Below, one piece after another: positions 1 to 10,428 of a stretch of 64,000 bases of DNA. The translations under genes were made by a program, and so were the position numbers. The DNA is from Rutstroemia sp. NJR-2017a BVV2. Its lineage: Eukaryota; Ascomycota; Leotiomycetes; Helotiales; Rutstroemiaceae. The notes under the pieces were generated by a model that searched no databases, had not been told where the DNA came from, and saw only the letters and a program-made list of their open reading frames with translations. The stretch is from NCBI GenBank assembly GCA_002946415.1, contig NJPS01000062.1:434001-498000 (forward strand). Reading direction: 5' to 3'. The number at the start of each line of letters is the position of its first letter. Positions within the stretch are counted from its first letter, which is position 1.

Positions 1-777
1 TGGCTCGCCTTTTCATTAGTGTTTTCTCGGTCCCCATATGTTCTTCGGCCTCCGCGCGATGTTGTAAGAGGTCAATGAAGTCCTCGTTATCTGTCCAGAT
101 ATTTTCCAGCAATATCGGTACAACCACGTCAAGCTGCCTACCTGCCACAGTAGCAAGCGCCTCGGAAGATGCCACACTCTTGACGGCTTGTAACCCAACG
201 CTTCTCCATCGTATAGCCACAGGCGCGCTCTGAGCTTTGTTTTCTTGTCTGGTGGAGGCAAAAGACGCGTATATCCGGACTATTTCTTCGTACTGATGCA
301 AATACTCTTGGTCGGCGGAAAGAGATGCCATATCATGGTGCTCGCAGAAAGCCTCGAATGTTGGTATTGACGCCTCGACCATAGTGATATCTCGCGAACG
401 CAGTATGAGATTGAAGATCTTAAGTACATAAGGAGCGTAAAGAGGCAGATCTCGCGGAGCTTTCTCGATCAAAGCAGCCAGTATCTGGAGTGTGACTTGG
501 ACATTTCTATTCCTCCGAATTAGTATCCTTTACAACGCTCTGTGAGTATGCGACCAACATACCCGATCCTCGCTCTCCAGACATCGCTCGCCGTCTTCTT
601 CTCCAAGAACTCGCCAACCTTCTGCACCTTGCTCCGTCGTGTCGTCGCATAGAATAGCAGGTAGCTCAATTCGCTGGAATTCGGTTTAACATCCACCGCT
701 CCCTTCGTAGTCCTCGGATAGCATTTCAGTACGAGAACTTGATGCTTCGGACGGCATTTTTGCCGTATGGCATGCAT
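1..777 (-). CDS. EFR3: EFR3 family plasma-membrane protein, 5' part only
   Basis: N-terminal 240 residues; the gene runs off the left edge. The start ATG is at 775-777. Exon 1 is 563-777, the intron 507-562 (56 bp, GTATGT donor, ACTAAT branch, TAG acceptor), and exon 2 runs from 506 to the edge; the joined codon restores the family text GNVQVTLQILA. The N-terminus (CRPKHQVLVLKCYPRT, then SSELSYLLFYATTRRSKVQK) is what I recognise as Efr3. Known of the family: Efr3 is a helical-repeat scaffold at the plasma membrane which, with Ypp1/TTC7, recruits the PI 4-kinase Stt4 to make PI4P. The N-terminal cysteines could be lipidated, as in animal EFR3 (inference). A 100-bp tandem duplication lies 13 bp upstream of the ATG. 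Confidence 0.9.
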
Positions 778-790
778 TTGAACGCGCGTG

Positions 791-990
791 GAGAGCCTGT
801 GTTCGAGCAGAACGCTTACGTCAATTTGGTGATCTCCAGGACGAGTGGTATCTTGCTGGGGCGTTGAATTGATCTAGTCGGACTATCGCGGAGAGCCTGT
901 GTTCGAGCAGAACGCTTACGTCAATTTGGTGATCTCCAGGACGAGTGGTATCTTGCTGGAGCGTTGAATTGATCTAGTCGGACTATCGCG
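791..990. repeat. tandem duplication, two 100-bp copies
   Basis: Copy 1 is 791-890 and copy 2 is 891-990. They are head to tail with one difference seen (G at 860, A at 960). They begin 13 bp upstream of the EFR3 start codon, so they lie in its 5' UTR or core promoter. Confidence 0.93.
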
Positions 991-1718
991 GAGACCCAGA
1001 ACCCAGAGTTGGAGGAGAATGAGGACCAACTGTTATCATGGACACGTCGTCAGCTGCGAGTAATTAAATTGGCAGATGTGGTTTGCTACCTGCTGACAGA
1101 CTGGTGAGTCGGATTTGAGAGACCAATTATTTCGGTTCAGGCAGCTAGGCCAAAATAATTTCCGAATAAACCCTGAACCGGACTTCGGGTCCTGCTGGAT
1201 CGCTTTAGAATTGAGAATGACGTATACAAAGTAATGCGAGGCTGAGGCACAAGGCTGCGTGACTAGCAAATGAATGGCTGGTGATCCAGGCGGAATGACT
1301 GCAAGAGATATTTCTTGAGGATATACTTTTGTAAAGCGGCCTGTCGGTGAAAGTGTTCTTTCAAATGAACCCCTAAAGCTCGCTAGGTCTACAATGCATG
1401 AAACGTGTTGTTGTTAAGACACTTTCTATTAAGGCTGATCCACATTCACATGTTGGTGCAGAGACCATATATACTAAAGTTAGATACGACTAGACCGTGC
1501 GCTGCGCTGCTTAAGATGAGCAAAACGCGTTGACCTTGGCAGAGATATACAAGAAGATGGACGATGATACAAGATGTTTATGTCGTCTTAACAGATGGAT
1601 GGCCATCAAAGTAACGGCGGTATCGCAAGGAAATAACACAAGGGAAATCTCAACAGAAATCTAAACGTTTATGATAATACAACAGACGCCCTCAGTCTCT
1701 ACCTTCGCCAGTCTATGG
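991..1718. other. intergenic, EFR3 upstream and thioesterase downstream region
   Basis: No supportable gene. Only short ORFs with no family resemblance. The left part should hold the EFR3 promoter and the right part the 3' end of the acyl-CoA thioesterase gene. Confidence 0.6.
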
Positions 1719-2898
1719 TCACAGCTTGGCTTTCTCGGGACGTTCTTCTTTCAGTCGAACAACACCCTATATAACAAGTTAGCAAGTCATCCTGGCAGTC
1801 CACCATTTCCAGAAACGTACCTCTTGAACGCAGGTAGCGATCAATGTCCCATCTTTGGTGAACATATGCTGTGTAACCAATCCTCTTCCGTCACCCGACC
1901 ATGGACTTGACATCTCAGTAAACATCCACTCGTCTGCTCTGAATTTCCTAGGCTCGTGGAAATAGATGGTATGATCCAAACTGACCATCATTCCAATCTC
2001 TGGTCGCTTCTGCTCATTATACAGATCATCACCGAATCCATCCTCTTTTTTGAGAATGTTGATGAACTTCTCTTTGTCATCCTCCTCCACATCTTGTGCT
2101 TTATCCTTTCCTTTCTTCACTTCGGTGTCCCCAAATCTCCACAGGTTGTGTATCCGCGAGACCGTTCCAATGAAGTAGCTATCGCTCATATACGCCAATG
2201 CATTCAGATGGGCTTGGTGCCCACCCTCATCGCTAATTCTACCTCTCGCTTTGATCCACTGCCTGGTCCTCTTCTCATGCGGTTTCGTGCTGTTTCCATT
2301 TAGGATCTCCAGTCTGTGACTAACGAACGGACTGCCGCCCAATCTTTCAAGCAGAGCCATATCTTCCGTATCAGCTGGCTCCTTGATATCGCTCGGAATC
2401 GGCACGGCGTGTTCGACTTTTCGCTCCCCACCACTGTTCTCCCTCACAAATGACATGGTAGTGGTGAAGATGCATTTCCCCTTCTGGCGCGCTTGCACGG
2501 TTCGAGTTGCGAATGATCGACCTTCTCGAACATGCTCGACGTAGTACATAACTGGAAGTTCGGAGTTCCCAGCAAGCACGAAATAGCAATGCATGCTATG
2601 AACGGTGAAGTTGCTTGGCACGGTACATTGTGCTGCGGCCAAGCACTGCGCGATGACTGCTCCTCCATATATACCGCGGGCTCCCGGTGGATGCCATAAA
2701 GGACGGATGTTGGTGAAGGTATCCTGTGGGCAGGATGTGTTAACATAAGTACAGCCTCATGAGCATTTCGACGATTATAACTCCAAAAAAACTTACGGGC
2801 GCGATCTGGTTGAGTTCTCGTAGTTCTAGCACATTCTCAATAGCTGATTTCGATGGATCGGGAGGAGGAGGTTTGACGAGTGTTGCGCGATCTGCCAT
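1719..2898 (-). CDS. TES1: peroxisomal acyl-CoA thioesterase II (TesB/ACOT8/TES1 type)
   Basis: Hydrolyses fatty acyl-CoA to free acid and CoA in peroxisomes. Exons 2797-2898, 1821-2723 and 1719-1766 give 350 residues. The introns are 2724-2796 and 1767-1820, both GT-AG. Double hot-dog TesB features: the N-terminal segment with GIYGGAVIAQCLAAA, then HSMHCYFVLAGN, VREGRSFATRTVQA, and the C-terminal half with SLDHTIYFHEP and GLVTQHMFTKDGTLIATCVQEG. The last exon encodes GVVRLKEERPEKAKL; the terminal AKL is a PTS1-type peroxisomal signal that is lost if the last intron is ignored. The frame stays open upstream of the chosen ATG (at 2896-2898) without a nearby in-frame Met, so the start is reasonable but not proven. 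The next gene upstream is a peroxisomal-type acyl-CoA synthetase on the same strand. Confidence 0.9.
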
Positions 2899-3786
2899 GA
2901 TGTCGACGTCGAGGGGAGGGTCAGTAATAGGGTGCCTGTGGAAACCTTCCGTTCTATTCTGACGAAGAAAAGGGCAAAAGTAAGGGTTGGGATGTTAAAG
3001 AACAAGAGCCAGGCAGGATATCTTATCTAGATAAATCTCCTGAATTTTCATGCTCTTCGCATCCCAAATTTCTTTGATGGAGACGCTTGAGATTGGACCG
3101 AGGTTCAAGACGGTCGATCAACGGACCGACTTCCTTGCGGAAGCATCCACCAGGGCCACCACTCATGTTGCTCGACGCCGCCCTTGATACGGAGAGTCTT
3201 CCAGAGAGACACTATGCGAAACAAATGGGTTTAGGGATATCATCGCATCCCAAATGTCCATGCGATACAATTCGGTCTTGAGCGTGCCGAGGTTCCCGGT
3301 GATCTGGTCCCGTGAAAGGGATACTATTCTGCTTGCACTTGGCTGTTTGAAGTTTCATGAATCACTCAAACGTCTACTTCTCTCCTCGCCGGGTGATTAC
3401 TCATCTACTGCTTCTCTGGTAGCACCACTATTCTTTGCACTCTCTCCTATTTCACACATCTGGGTTTTTTTATAACCAAAAGGACCTAGGTGTTGCCTCT
3501 TAACTACACCATCACGTTGGCGCACAATACAGTACCTTAAAAAGCTCTCGTCGATTATCGTCACTCTTTTCCAATGTAGCCCAATCTCCCTTGTAACTCA
3601 GAGAACCATTCCGAGAGAGCTTTATGTACCGTTGAAAAGAATGTCATTATCATACTTCTTCTCTATCCATCACATCTTACGCATCCTGATATATACACTC
3701 CTTCCACCAAGAGTCCTTCGCATCTTCAGCCCCATCCATATCCAACATCCTCGTATCCAACATCCAAACCTCGCATTCTATCGCCC
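2899..3786. other. intergenic between thioesterase and acyl-CoA synthetase
   Basis: Holds the thioesterase promoter (right after 2898) and the synthetase 3' region. Pyrimidine-rich on the plus strand around 3640-3780. No supportable coding sequence. Confidence 0.6.
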
Positions 3787-6096
3787 TCACAACCTCGCTT
3801 TCCCGAGCTCTAAGTCCGCCCAATGATCCCGATGAAACTCAACATATGTATTTCCCTTTCCCCTCTCCTCAATCCAAAGCAACTTATCATCCTTCTTTAT
3901 CTTCTCATGATCCACACCCTCTTCCTTCAGCGGAACTTTATTTTGCTTGTTATTGTGAATCGGCGTCATTTCCTTAACAAGGCGCAAGAAGATCGGGACT
4001 GCATATTTAGGGAGATGTTTGCGGGCGTGTCTTTTGCTCATTAGTGATGCTGCTTGTTTAAAAGTGGGAGAGAAAAGGGGTGAGATGGCGAAAGACTTAC
4101 TTCAGTAGTCCGGCGAAATCAAAGTTGGTGATATTAGGATCTATGAACACAGCTGCGCAACCTGCCTTTCCATCATGAGAAGGTAGCTGAACACCGTAGA
4201 CAATTGCTTCTACGACGCCGTCGTACTTGCCGAGAACTTCTGCCACTTCGGCTGTGCTCACGTTTTCGCCTTTCCATCGAAAGGTATCACCCAAGCGATC
4301 CAAGAAAAACCATCTTCCATCTTTGTCTCTTCGTAAAGCATCGCCAGTTCTATAGTATAGATCGCCCTTTTTGAAAACATCTTTCTCGAATTTCTTTGAT
4401 GTTGCTTCTGGGTTGTTGTAATATCCGGAAAATGCAGCGGTACTAGGAACAGCGACAAGAATCTCGCCACCTTTCTCGTATGGCTCTCGAGTAGCAAAAC
4501 CCGTTTTCGGATCCCGCAGAACAGCACCGGATGTTTCGTCGACTCGGACTGGGACGTAAACATCATTCAGTTGTCTTCTCGCCAAAAGCCCATGATGTCC
4601 CACACATGTAGCAAGGAAATCACCGCGGCAATAATTTAGTAATGAGAACATCCCCTCGGTGCTGTTGAAGAACTCTCCGACTTCTGCGACACCGAAGCGG
4701 TCTCGAAACTTCATCCATACATCCGGTCGCATGCCATTTCCGTACATTACCCGCACATTGTGGTCTTTGTCTCTGGGACTTGGTGGGGCGGCTAAGAGAT
4801 ATCGTGCGGTTTCTCCAACATACGTGAACCAGGTAGCTTTAGAATCCCTGATGTCGTCCCAGAACTTGGACGTACTGAACTTTTTGCCTATACAGTTTGT
4901 GATGCCGGACATCAAATTGGCAATGGATGTGATGCCGCCGGTCCCATGGTATAGAGGCATGCATGTATACCATCTATCATCTTCGAGGATCATTGAGTTC
5001 CCTGCTGCTCGCTGCACGTGTTATTAGCAATCTTGCTCAGGCTTGTTACAAGATAGTGTAGATAATTACCGAAACGCCTGACATATATGCTCTTCCAACT
5101 TCGAAAGCACATGCTTTAGGTAAACCTGTAGTTCCACTTTTACATTATCAGCATCCTGTTCTTGTTGAGCATGCTGCGTGGGAATCACAAACCTAGTGTA
5201 AATAAGCGCCGCAGGCGAAGTTCCTTTCACTCCTTCCCTATATAAATCTTCTGGTCTTTCAGTCTTTTGAGTCCGAATGTCCGCTTTCACCATAGAATCC
5301 ATGACCATGATTTTGATGCCCAATTCGCCCTCCAAGATAGCTTGTTCATCCTCAATTCTCTTTCTCAACTCTGGGTCTTCATCGACTAAGAGAAGTTTTA
5401 CCTTCGGAACTCTCAAACAATGAACCAAGGCCTTTCCTGCAAGATTGTAATTGATCATCGCTGGCGCAGCACCAATTGACCATAAACCCAACCAAGCAAG
5501 CAGGTATTCGGCCGAGTTCTGGAGATAGAATGCGACTAGATCGCCTGGCTTGACACCTTGTGAAAGATACCAATGACCGTATTGATTTACCTGGTCGTAG
5601 AATTCTGCCCAGGTATAGCTGACTTCCCGTGACCAGACACATTCTTTGTTTGGACGGACTTTTGCACTCTCTTCAAACAGATAATAGAGACAAATCCGGT
5701 TGTTTTTCTCTTTCTCCTGTTAGTTTGACAGTCCCGTGATTCTTGGTGCGAGACTCACCGGCTTCTGCAGCCCATTTGGTAATTCGTCTCATTTTCAATT
5801 TCTCATTCAAATCTTTCGACAAGAAATATTTCCCATCAAGATACATGGCTGCAGCAGTAGATCCTGCTACAGCGGCTGCTGCTGCTACACATTCTCGTTA
5901 GTATAGCTTGCGATGGAAGATGATCTTGCTATGTGGGAGACTTTGACTTGGGAAGTAGCGTCGAGGAAACATGCTGGAGAAAACATTGTTGGAGGTTACA
6001 TGACGATGGCGGCGGCACACGGGGTAGATCCTGTCATATTGCTGGTGGCGGGTGTGGGGTAAAGTTAGTTATGAACTCAACTTACCGAGAGCCATG
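3787..6096 (-). CDS. FAT1: very-long-chain acyl-CoA synthetase / fatty acid transporter (FAT1/SLC27 type)
   Basis: Activates long or very-long-chain fatty acids to acyl-CoA. Six exons: 6087-6096 (only 10 nt, ATGGCTCTCG), 5759-5884, 5193-5709, 5070-5136, 4101-5011 and 3787-4036. They sum to 1881 nt, 626 residues. The N-terminus is an Ala-rich hydrophobic stretch (MALAAAAAVAGSTAAAMYLDG). The AMP-binding P-loop (YTSGTTGLPK) is split by the 5137-5192 intron. Further motifs: MPLYHGTGG, the VLACS-specific FFNSTEG, YRTGDALRRDKDGRWFFLDR (adenylation) and the C-terminal KYAVPIFLRLV. It ends in KARL, a PTS1-like tripeptide. The acceptor at 5710-5711 is a plain AAAG, chosen because the nearer TAACAG breaks the frame and AAAG gives the family text EAEKNNRICLYYLFE. 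The peroxisomal thioesterase lies next downstream on the same strand. Confidence 0.92.
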
Positions 6097-7816
6097 TTTA
6101 GCAATTGTCGAATAAGGTGTTGTAGATTTAAAGTTCCGGCTTCACACAATTAAGCACACAATGTAAATGTCTATAAGATGCAGATGGAGTAGGTATTTAA
6201 CAGCATTTCAGTTGCAGCAAAGAAACGGTAGTTAAGAACCAAGAAACTGCAGCAACGCAGCACCTTTGTCGGTAATGATAGTCCTAATGGCCGAGGCTTC
6301 GTACCCCGGATTCTTGATGGAATCCTCAACTATCATTGGTCTTCCGGAAGACATAGCTCATGGTTAGTAGGCGTTTATCCATCCACCTCCACATCCCCCT
6401 CACAGCTCGGAAGTGAAACCCGGGACTTGAAGATTATGCATGATAATCAAGGGCGCTGACAAAGACAAAAGACGAATAATGCGTATGGACGAATTAAAGT
6501 AAACTATGAATTGATGTAGCTAAGAGACAAGACAATCTTCCATTTTGACAGTATGATATCACGTTTGAGATGTTCCTTACGAGATGTGCAACATACATAG
6601 ATGGAGATGACGAGCTATTCCAGCAAGAGTCTCACAATTTGCTTTCCTGGGGAGCCAATGTAATCGGTGCCAGGCCAGTTACGAACTAAACAAAGGGTAT
6701 AATTCACATGGACATCGCGGATACTGAGGGAGCGCGTAGTTGATCAGGGTGATGATGACGAGGGCATGTATCCATGGCAAAGAAACCTGGTTAGTCTGCT
6801 GGACTTCCAGGTCTTGCGGTCGATGAAATCAAGCTATTGTTTATAAACATAAATAATGGGCGCATCGACATCGCGGTAAGCCTCCCGGCTATGGTTCCTG
6901 AAACTGCTTCAAACGAGTAAGCCTATGGTCTCGCATATCGGACGATGAGTAACAGATGTGAAGGGAGGTTGCTCAGTGATCTTGGTTAGAAGTGTTCATA
7001 GCTCCGTAGAGCTCACTATTTTCAGTGCTTTTTTCTTAATCATAGCAGGGTGTAGTTCTCGGAGTATATTTATGTAGTGAACCAACATACCATGGAGCGC
7101 ATTAGTTCAAAGGATGAGCTAGATTGACCTGAAAAGTCTTGTACATGAATGCGCCATTCAGACACGGCCTGCATGTGATGCGCACGCGTAGTGAGCTGCA
7201 CCTACTAAGACTTGAAGTTGTCAGTACAATGGACTCAGATAAATTTGAAAGGTCTGACAAGATGTATCGGAAGAAAATCAGAATATGTAAGATTGAATGT
7301 CATCCACTCGCATGATATAGCAGCCCCGGCGAGGGCGCCATCAAAGTGAGGTCAATCGCAAATTATCTCATCACAAAAACAAGGTAATTGTATGTGCTAA
7401 AAAAAAAAAGAATTTGACTGACCTTCTACCAAGAGACCATGCAAATACATAGTCTTCGGCGAATAACCTTATGAAGGCATCATGGTCACATATAGTATGG
7501 CGTGACTTAGTTGTTGCTCATTAAGTTGCCCACTAGGTGGCAGGTAGAGAAAATTGAAGGAATGAGGTTGATGATTGAAAAAGTCGAGGAGAAAGAAGAA
7601 AATTATACCTCTTAAGGTTCTACGAAAAATCTTAAGCGCAAATGAAGCTAAGAATATTTCTACGCTAATGTTTTGATGCCTGAGGGATGCGCTAGCTTGG
7701 TAGGGCCTCGCTAATTTTTCGAGATTGCCCACATTCATGATTTCGGATTTTGAAGAAGATTGAAGACGAGATTAACGACAACTAACGACAACACTTCGAC
7801 CAACCGACGCCCTGTA
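6097..7816. other. long intergenic region without a recognisable gene
   Basis: About 1.7 kb, the second-longest gap here. The ORFs are short, AT-biased and resemble nothing I know. It must hold the synthetase promoter at its left end and the L14 promoter at its right end. A weak 9-bp inverted pair (aatgatagt / actatcatt) lies near 6273 and 6330. Confidence 0.55.
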
Positions 7817-7896
7817 GGTTTGCTCTTCCTATTCAAATACTTTCGACTTTCTAGAGATTCCGAGCAATTCAACTAATACATTATTTTCATTATCAG
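7817..7896 (+). other. possible 5' UTR intron of the L14 gene
   Basis: A GTTTGC- or GTAGGT-type donor near 7815-7819, ACTAATAC at 7872-7879 and a TATCAG acceptor ending at 7896, 11 nt before the L14 ATG. Inferred from splice signals only. Confidence 0.4.
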
Positions 7897-7907
7897 AATC
7901 ATTCACA

Positions 7908-8410
7908 ATGGGTGACGCAGACATCAAGGCATCGCAATGGAGACTGGTCGAGGTCGGCCGTATCGTCCTCGTTGCTAGAGGTCCTCACGAAGGCAGACTT
8001 GCTGCAATCGTCGAGATCATCGACCACAAGCGCGTACGTATAAAATAATGCGATCCGACGACATGGTTGAAAGATGTCTGACTTATCCGAATTAGGCTCT
8101 TATCGATGGCCCAGCTACCGACAAAGACGCAGTTGTCCCACGTCAAGCTATTTCCCTCAGCAACGTAACCCTAACGCCTTTCGTCCTCAAGAGCCTTGTG
8201 AGAGCTTCACGCACCGGTGTCGTCCGAAAGGAATGGGAAAAAGCTGGTATCGACCAGTTATGGGCAAACAGTCCTTGGGCAAAGAGCCGCGCGCGCACCA
8301 CCAAGAGACGAGCTTTGACAGATTTCGAGCGATTCAAGGTTATGAGATTAAGGAAGCAGGCCAGATCTTCAATTAATGTTGCAAAGGCCAAGGTTTCTGC
8401 GGCGGCATAG
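7908..8410 (+). CDS. RPL14: 60S ribosomal protein L14 (eL14)
   Basis: Component of the large ribosomal subunit. Exons 7908-8033 and 8096-8410 give 146 residues, normal for the family. The intron 8034-8095 has a GTACGT donor and a TTAG acceptor. Diagnostic text: [12 protein letters not shown] (KOW-like N-terminal segment), [20 protein letters not shown], then [16 protein letters not shown] and the basic C-terminus [20 protein letters not shown], ending in KAKVSAAA. The ATG context (CACAATGG) is good. It is followed on the same strand by NAC-alpha and ATP7, a housekeeping run. Confidence 0.96.
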
Positions 8411-9119
8411 ATTTGATGATGGATTTGGGAGGGCAAGCAAAACTTCATAAGGGTTGATGGATTCCTTTGCTTCTTAGAGAGGCTTTGTATCCTACGTCAA
8501 TTTGACAGGCGTAATGAGCATATGGACTTCAAAAATATCTCCAAACCATTCTCCAAGTCTTTCTTGAATTTACGCAACATCATGGATTGCATGTGAACCA
8601 ATCTAATAGATGTGGACATGTCTAGAGTGCTGCTGTAATTTCTGGCATGGCCGATACAAAACAGCGCATTGAAAAGTTGCGCCTTTAGATATCAACAATC
8701 AGCACACAAGAAAGTCCGTCATAAAGTACCGGATTGGCCCGTCACATGTAACATTCTTGATCCCCTAGGTTCTCCAATACATCACCTCTGGAGGTACGGA
8801 CTGGACTGTCAATACTTCCGCAGCGGATATGGTTGCTTACGTAAGCGTTAGCGAATTGTCGCAGCCCTAAATCATGTCACAACAGCGACAACTTCTATAT
8901 TGGTCTTCGAAGCGTCCTTCATTACATATATTTTTTGTGAAGCCAGGTGAGTATCTGTTTACTATATGTTAAATTCGCAGCTTTTTGGGGAGAGTTTTCC
9001 ATACAGCAAAAACTATCTCTCTATCCTTAGCGCGCACGAACAAATTTTTGGAAATCCAACTAAATCAGCAATAACCTCGAAAATACTAATTACTTCGTTT
9101 GCAGACATAACCACCCATC
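8411..9119. other. intergenic L14 to EGD2, with probable EGD2 5' UTR intron
   Basis: No coding sequence seen. A likely 5' UTR intron of EGD2 spans about 8947-9104: GTGAGT donor at 8947, ACTAAT branch near 9085-9090, GTTTGCAG acceptor ending at 9104, 15 nt before the ATG. Confidence 0.5.
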
Positions 9120-9979
9120 ATGTCGAACCCACGTATCGAAGAGCTCCCAGATGATGAGCAAGCAACAAAACAGGTCACTGCAGAGGAGGAGCACTCCGAT
9201 AGCTCTGACTCTGAGGGAGAGGCCGAGGCTGGAGAGTCTGGAATCCCCGCAGGTGCTGGTGCCGTTGTTCACTCTCGTAATGAGAAGAAGGCACGAAAGT
9301 CAATTGCCAAGCTTGGCCTTACAAAGGTCCCTGGTATTACAAGAGTCACCTTGAGACGACCAAAGAACGTAAGAAACCCCGGGGCATTCATTTTCATGAG
9401 TGCTAAGATGTTTGGGTGCGGCGAAGCGGGGAGCTCTGTTTGGAGGTGTTTGAATTCCTAGAGGAGACTGATGACATTTAATTCGACTATCTAGTATCTT
9501 TGCTAATAAATTTCTTGTCTAGATCCTCTTCGTCATCAACAACCCTGAAGTCTACAAGTCCCCCACCAGCAACACTTACATGCAAGTAACAAATTACCCC
9601 GCACTCGAAAACACCTTAGCTAATATCCTATTTCAGTGTTTTCGGTGAGGCTAAGATTGAGGATCTTAACTCTCAGGCTCAAGCTTCTGCTGCCGCACAA
9701 TTGGCTGCTCAAGAGGCCCAAGACCACTCCGGCCACGACCACGCTGGACATGACCACTCCGGCCATGACCACGGAAAGGGCAAAGCTATCGACACTGGCG
9801 ACGAGAAGAAGGAAGAGGAAGAAGAAGACGATGGCGAGGAAGTTGATGCTACTGGTCTTGAAGACAAGGACATTGAGCTAGTCATGACCCAAGCCAGTGT
9901 CTCAAGGAACAAGGCCGTCAAGGCACTGAAAGAAAATGACAATGACATAGTCAATTCTATCATGGCACTAAGCATATAG
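9120..9979 (+). CDS. EGD2: nascent polypeptide-associated complex subunit alpha
   Basis: Ribosome-associated chaperone subunit that shields nascent chains and limits SRP mistargeting; partner is NAC-beta (EGD1). Exons 9120-9368, 9523-9581 and 9637-9979 give 216 residues. The NAC domain is residues about 50-115 ([58 protein letters not shown]) and the C-terminal UBA domain about 173-216 ([27 protein letters not shown]). The second intron, 9582-9636, starts with GC (TACAT^GCAAGT) and ends in CAG; only this splice gives the family text TYIVFGEAK, and the nearby GTAACA leads to a stop. Between the domains sits a His-rich insert ([13 protein letters not shown]). An acidic run ([12 protein letters not shown]) precedes the UBA. 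Confidence 0.95.
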
Positions 9980-10428
9980 GTTTGACTTGAGTGGCGGGGG
10001 GTTGGCTGCATTGTCATCAGTTGTTTGATACTGAATGACTGGTTGGCGATGGTATGGCATGGGTTATAAAGCATACATTGTGGACTGCCAAATAGCATGA
10101 CCAGAAATGAATTCGATGCCATCTCATTCTTGACCAAGTTACTTTTTGAGACTATGCTTTTGATGAATTTTGCTTCGCATTAGGACTTCTCTCCAAAACT
10201 TGCCCTAATCTCTCTTTCATGAATCAATAATGCTAAACACATAATGAAAATATGTAACCTTTCCATAACAGCCTACAATTTGAGAAATACCTTGTAACAA
10301 GGCTGGGATTTTAGCTCCGCTCACGTGATTGATGATTTTACACCCTACAACCGAACCTGCAGCTTTTGACGACGACGGACTCGACATTTCTCAGCACTCC
10401 ACTCCCGGACTCTATTATCACCTTCACA
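9980..10428. other. intergenic EGD2 to ATP7
   Basis: EGD2 3' UTR and ATP7 promoter. No further feature seen. Confidence 0.6.

Noticed and set aside
6273..6338. 9-bp inverted pair as a possible miniature transposon
   Set aside because: Arms are too short, no target-site duplication visible, internal sequence matches no element I know.
7469..7738. 89-codon minus-strand ORF in the 1.7 kb gap
   Set aside because: AT-driven composition with Phe/Leu runs, no conserved pattern, no splice partners.
9709..10137. 142-codon minus-strand ORF over EGD2 exon 3
   Set aside because: Low-complexity Ser/Trp-rich antisense of the His/Glu-rich segment.
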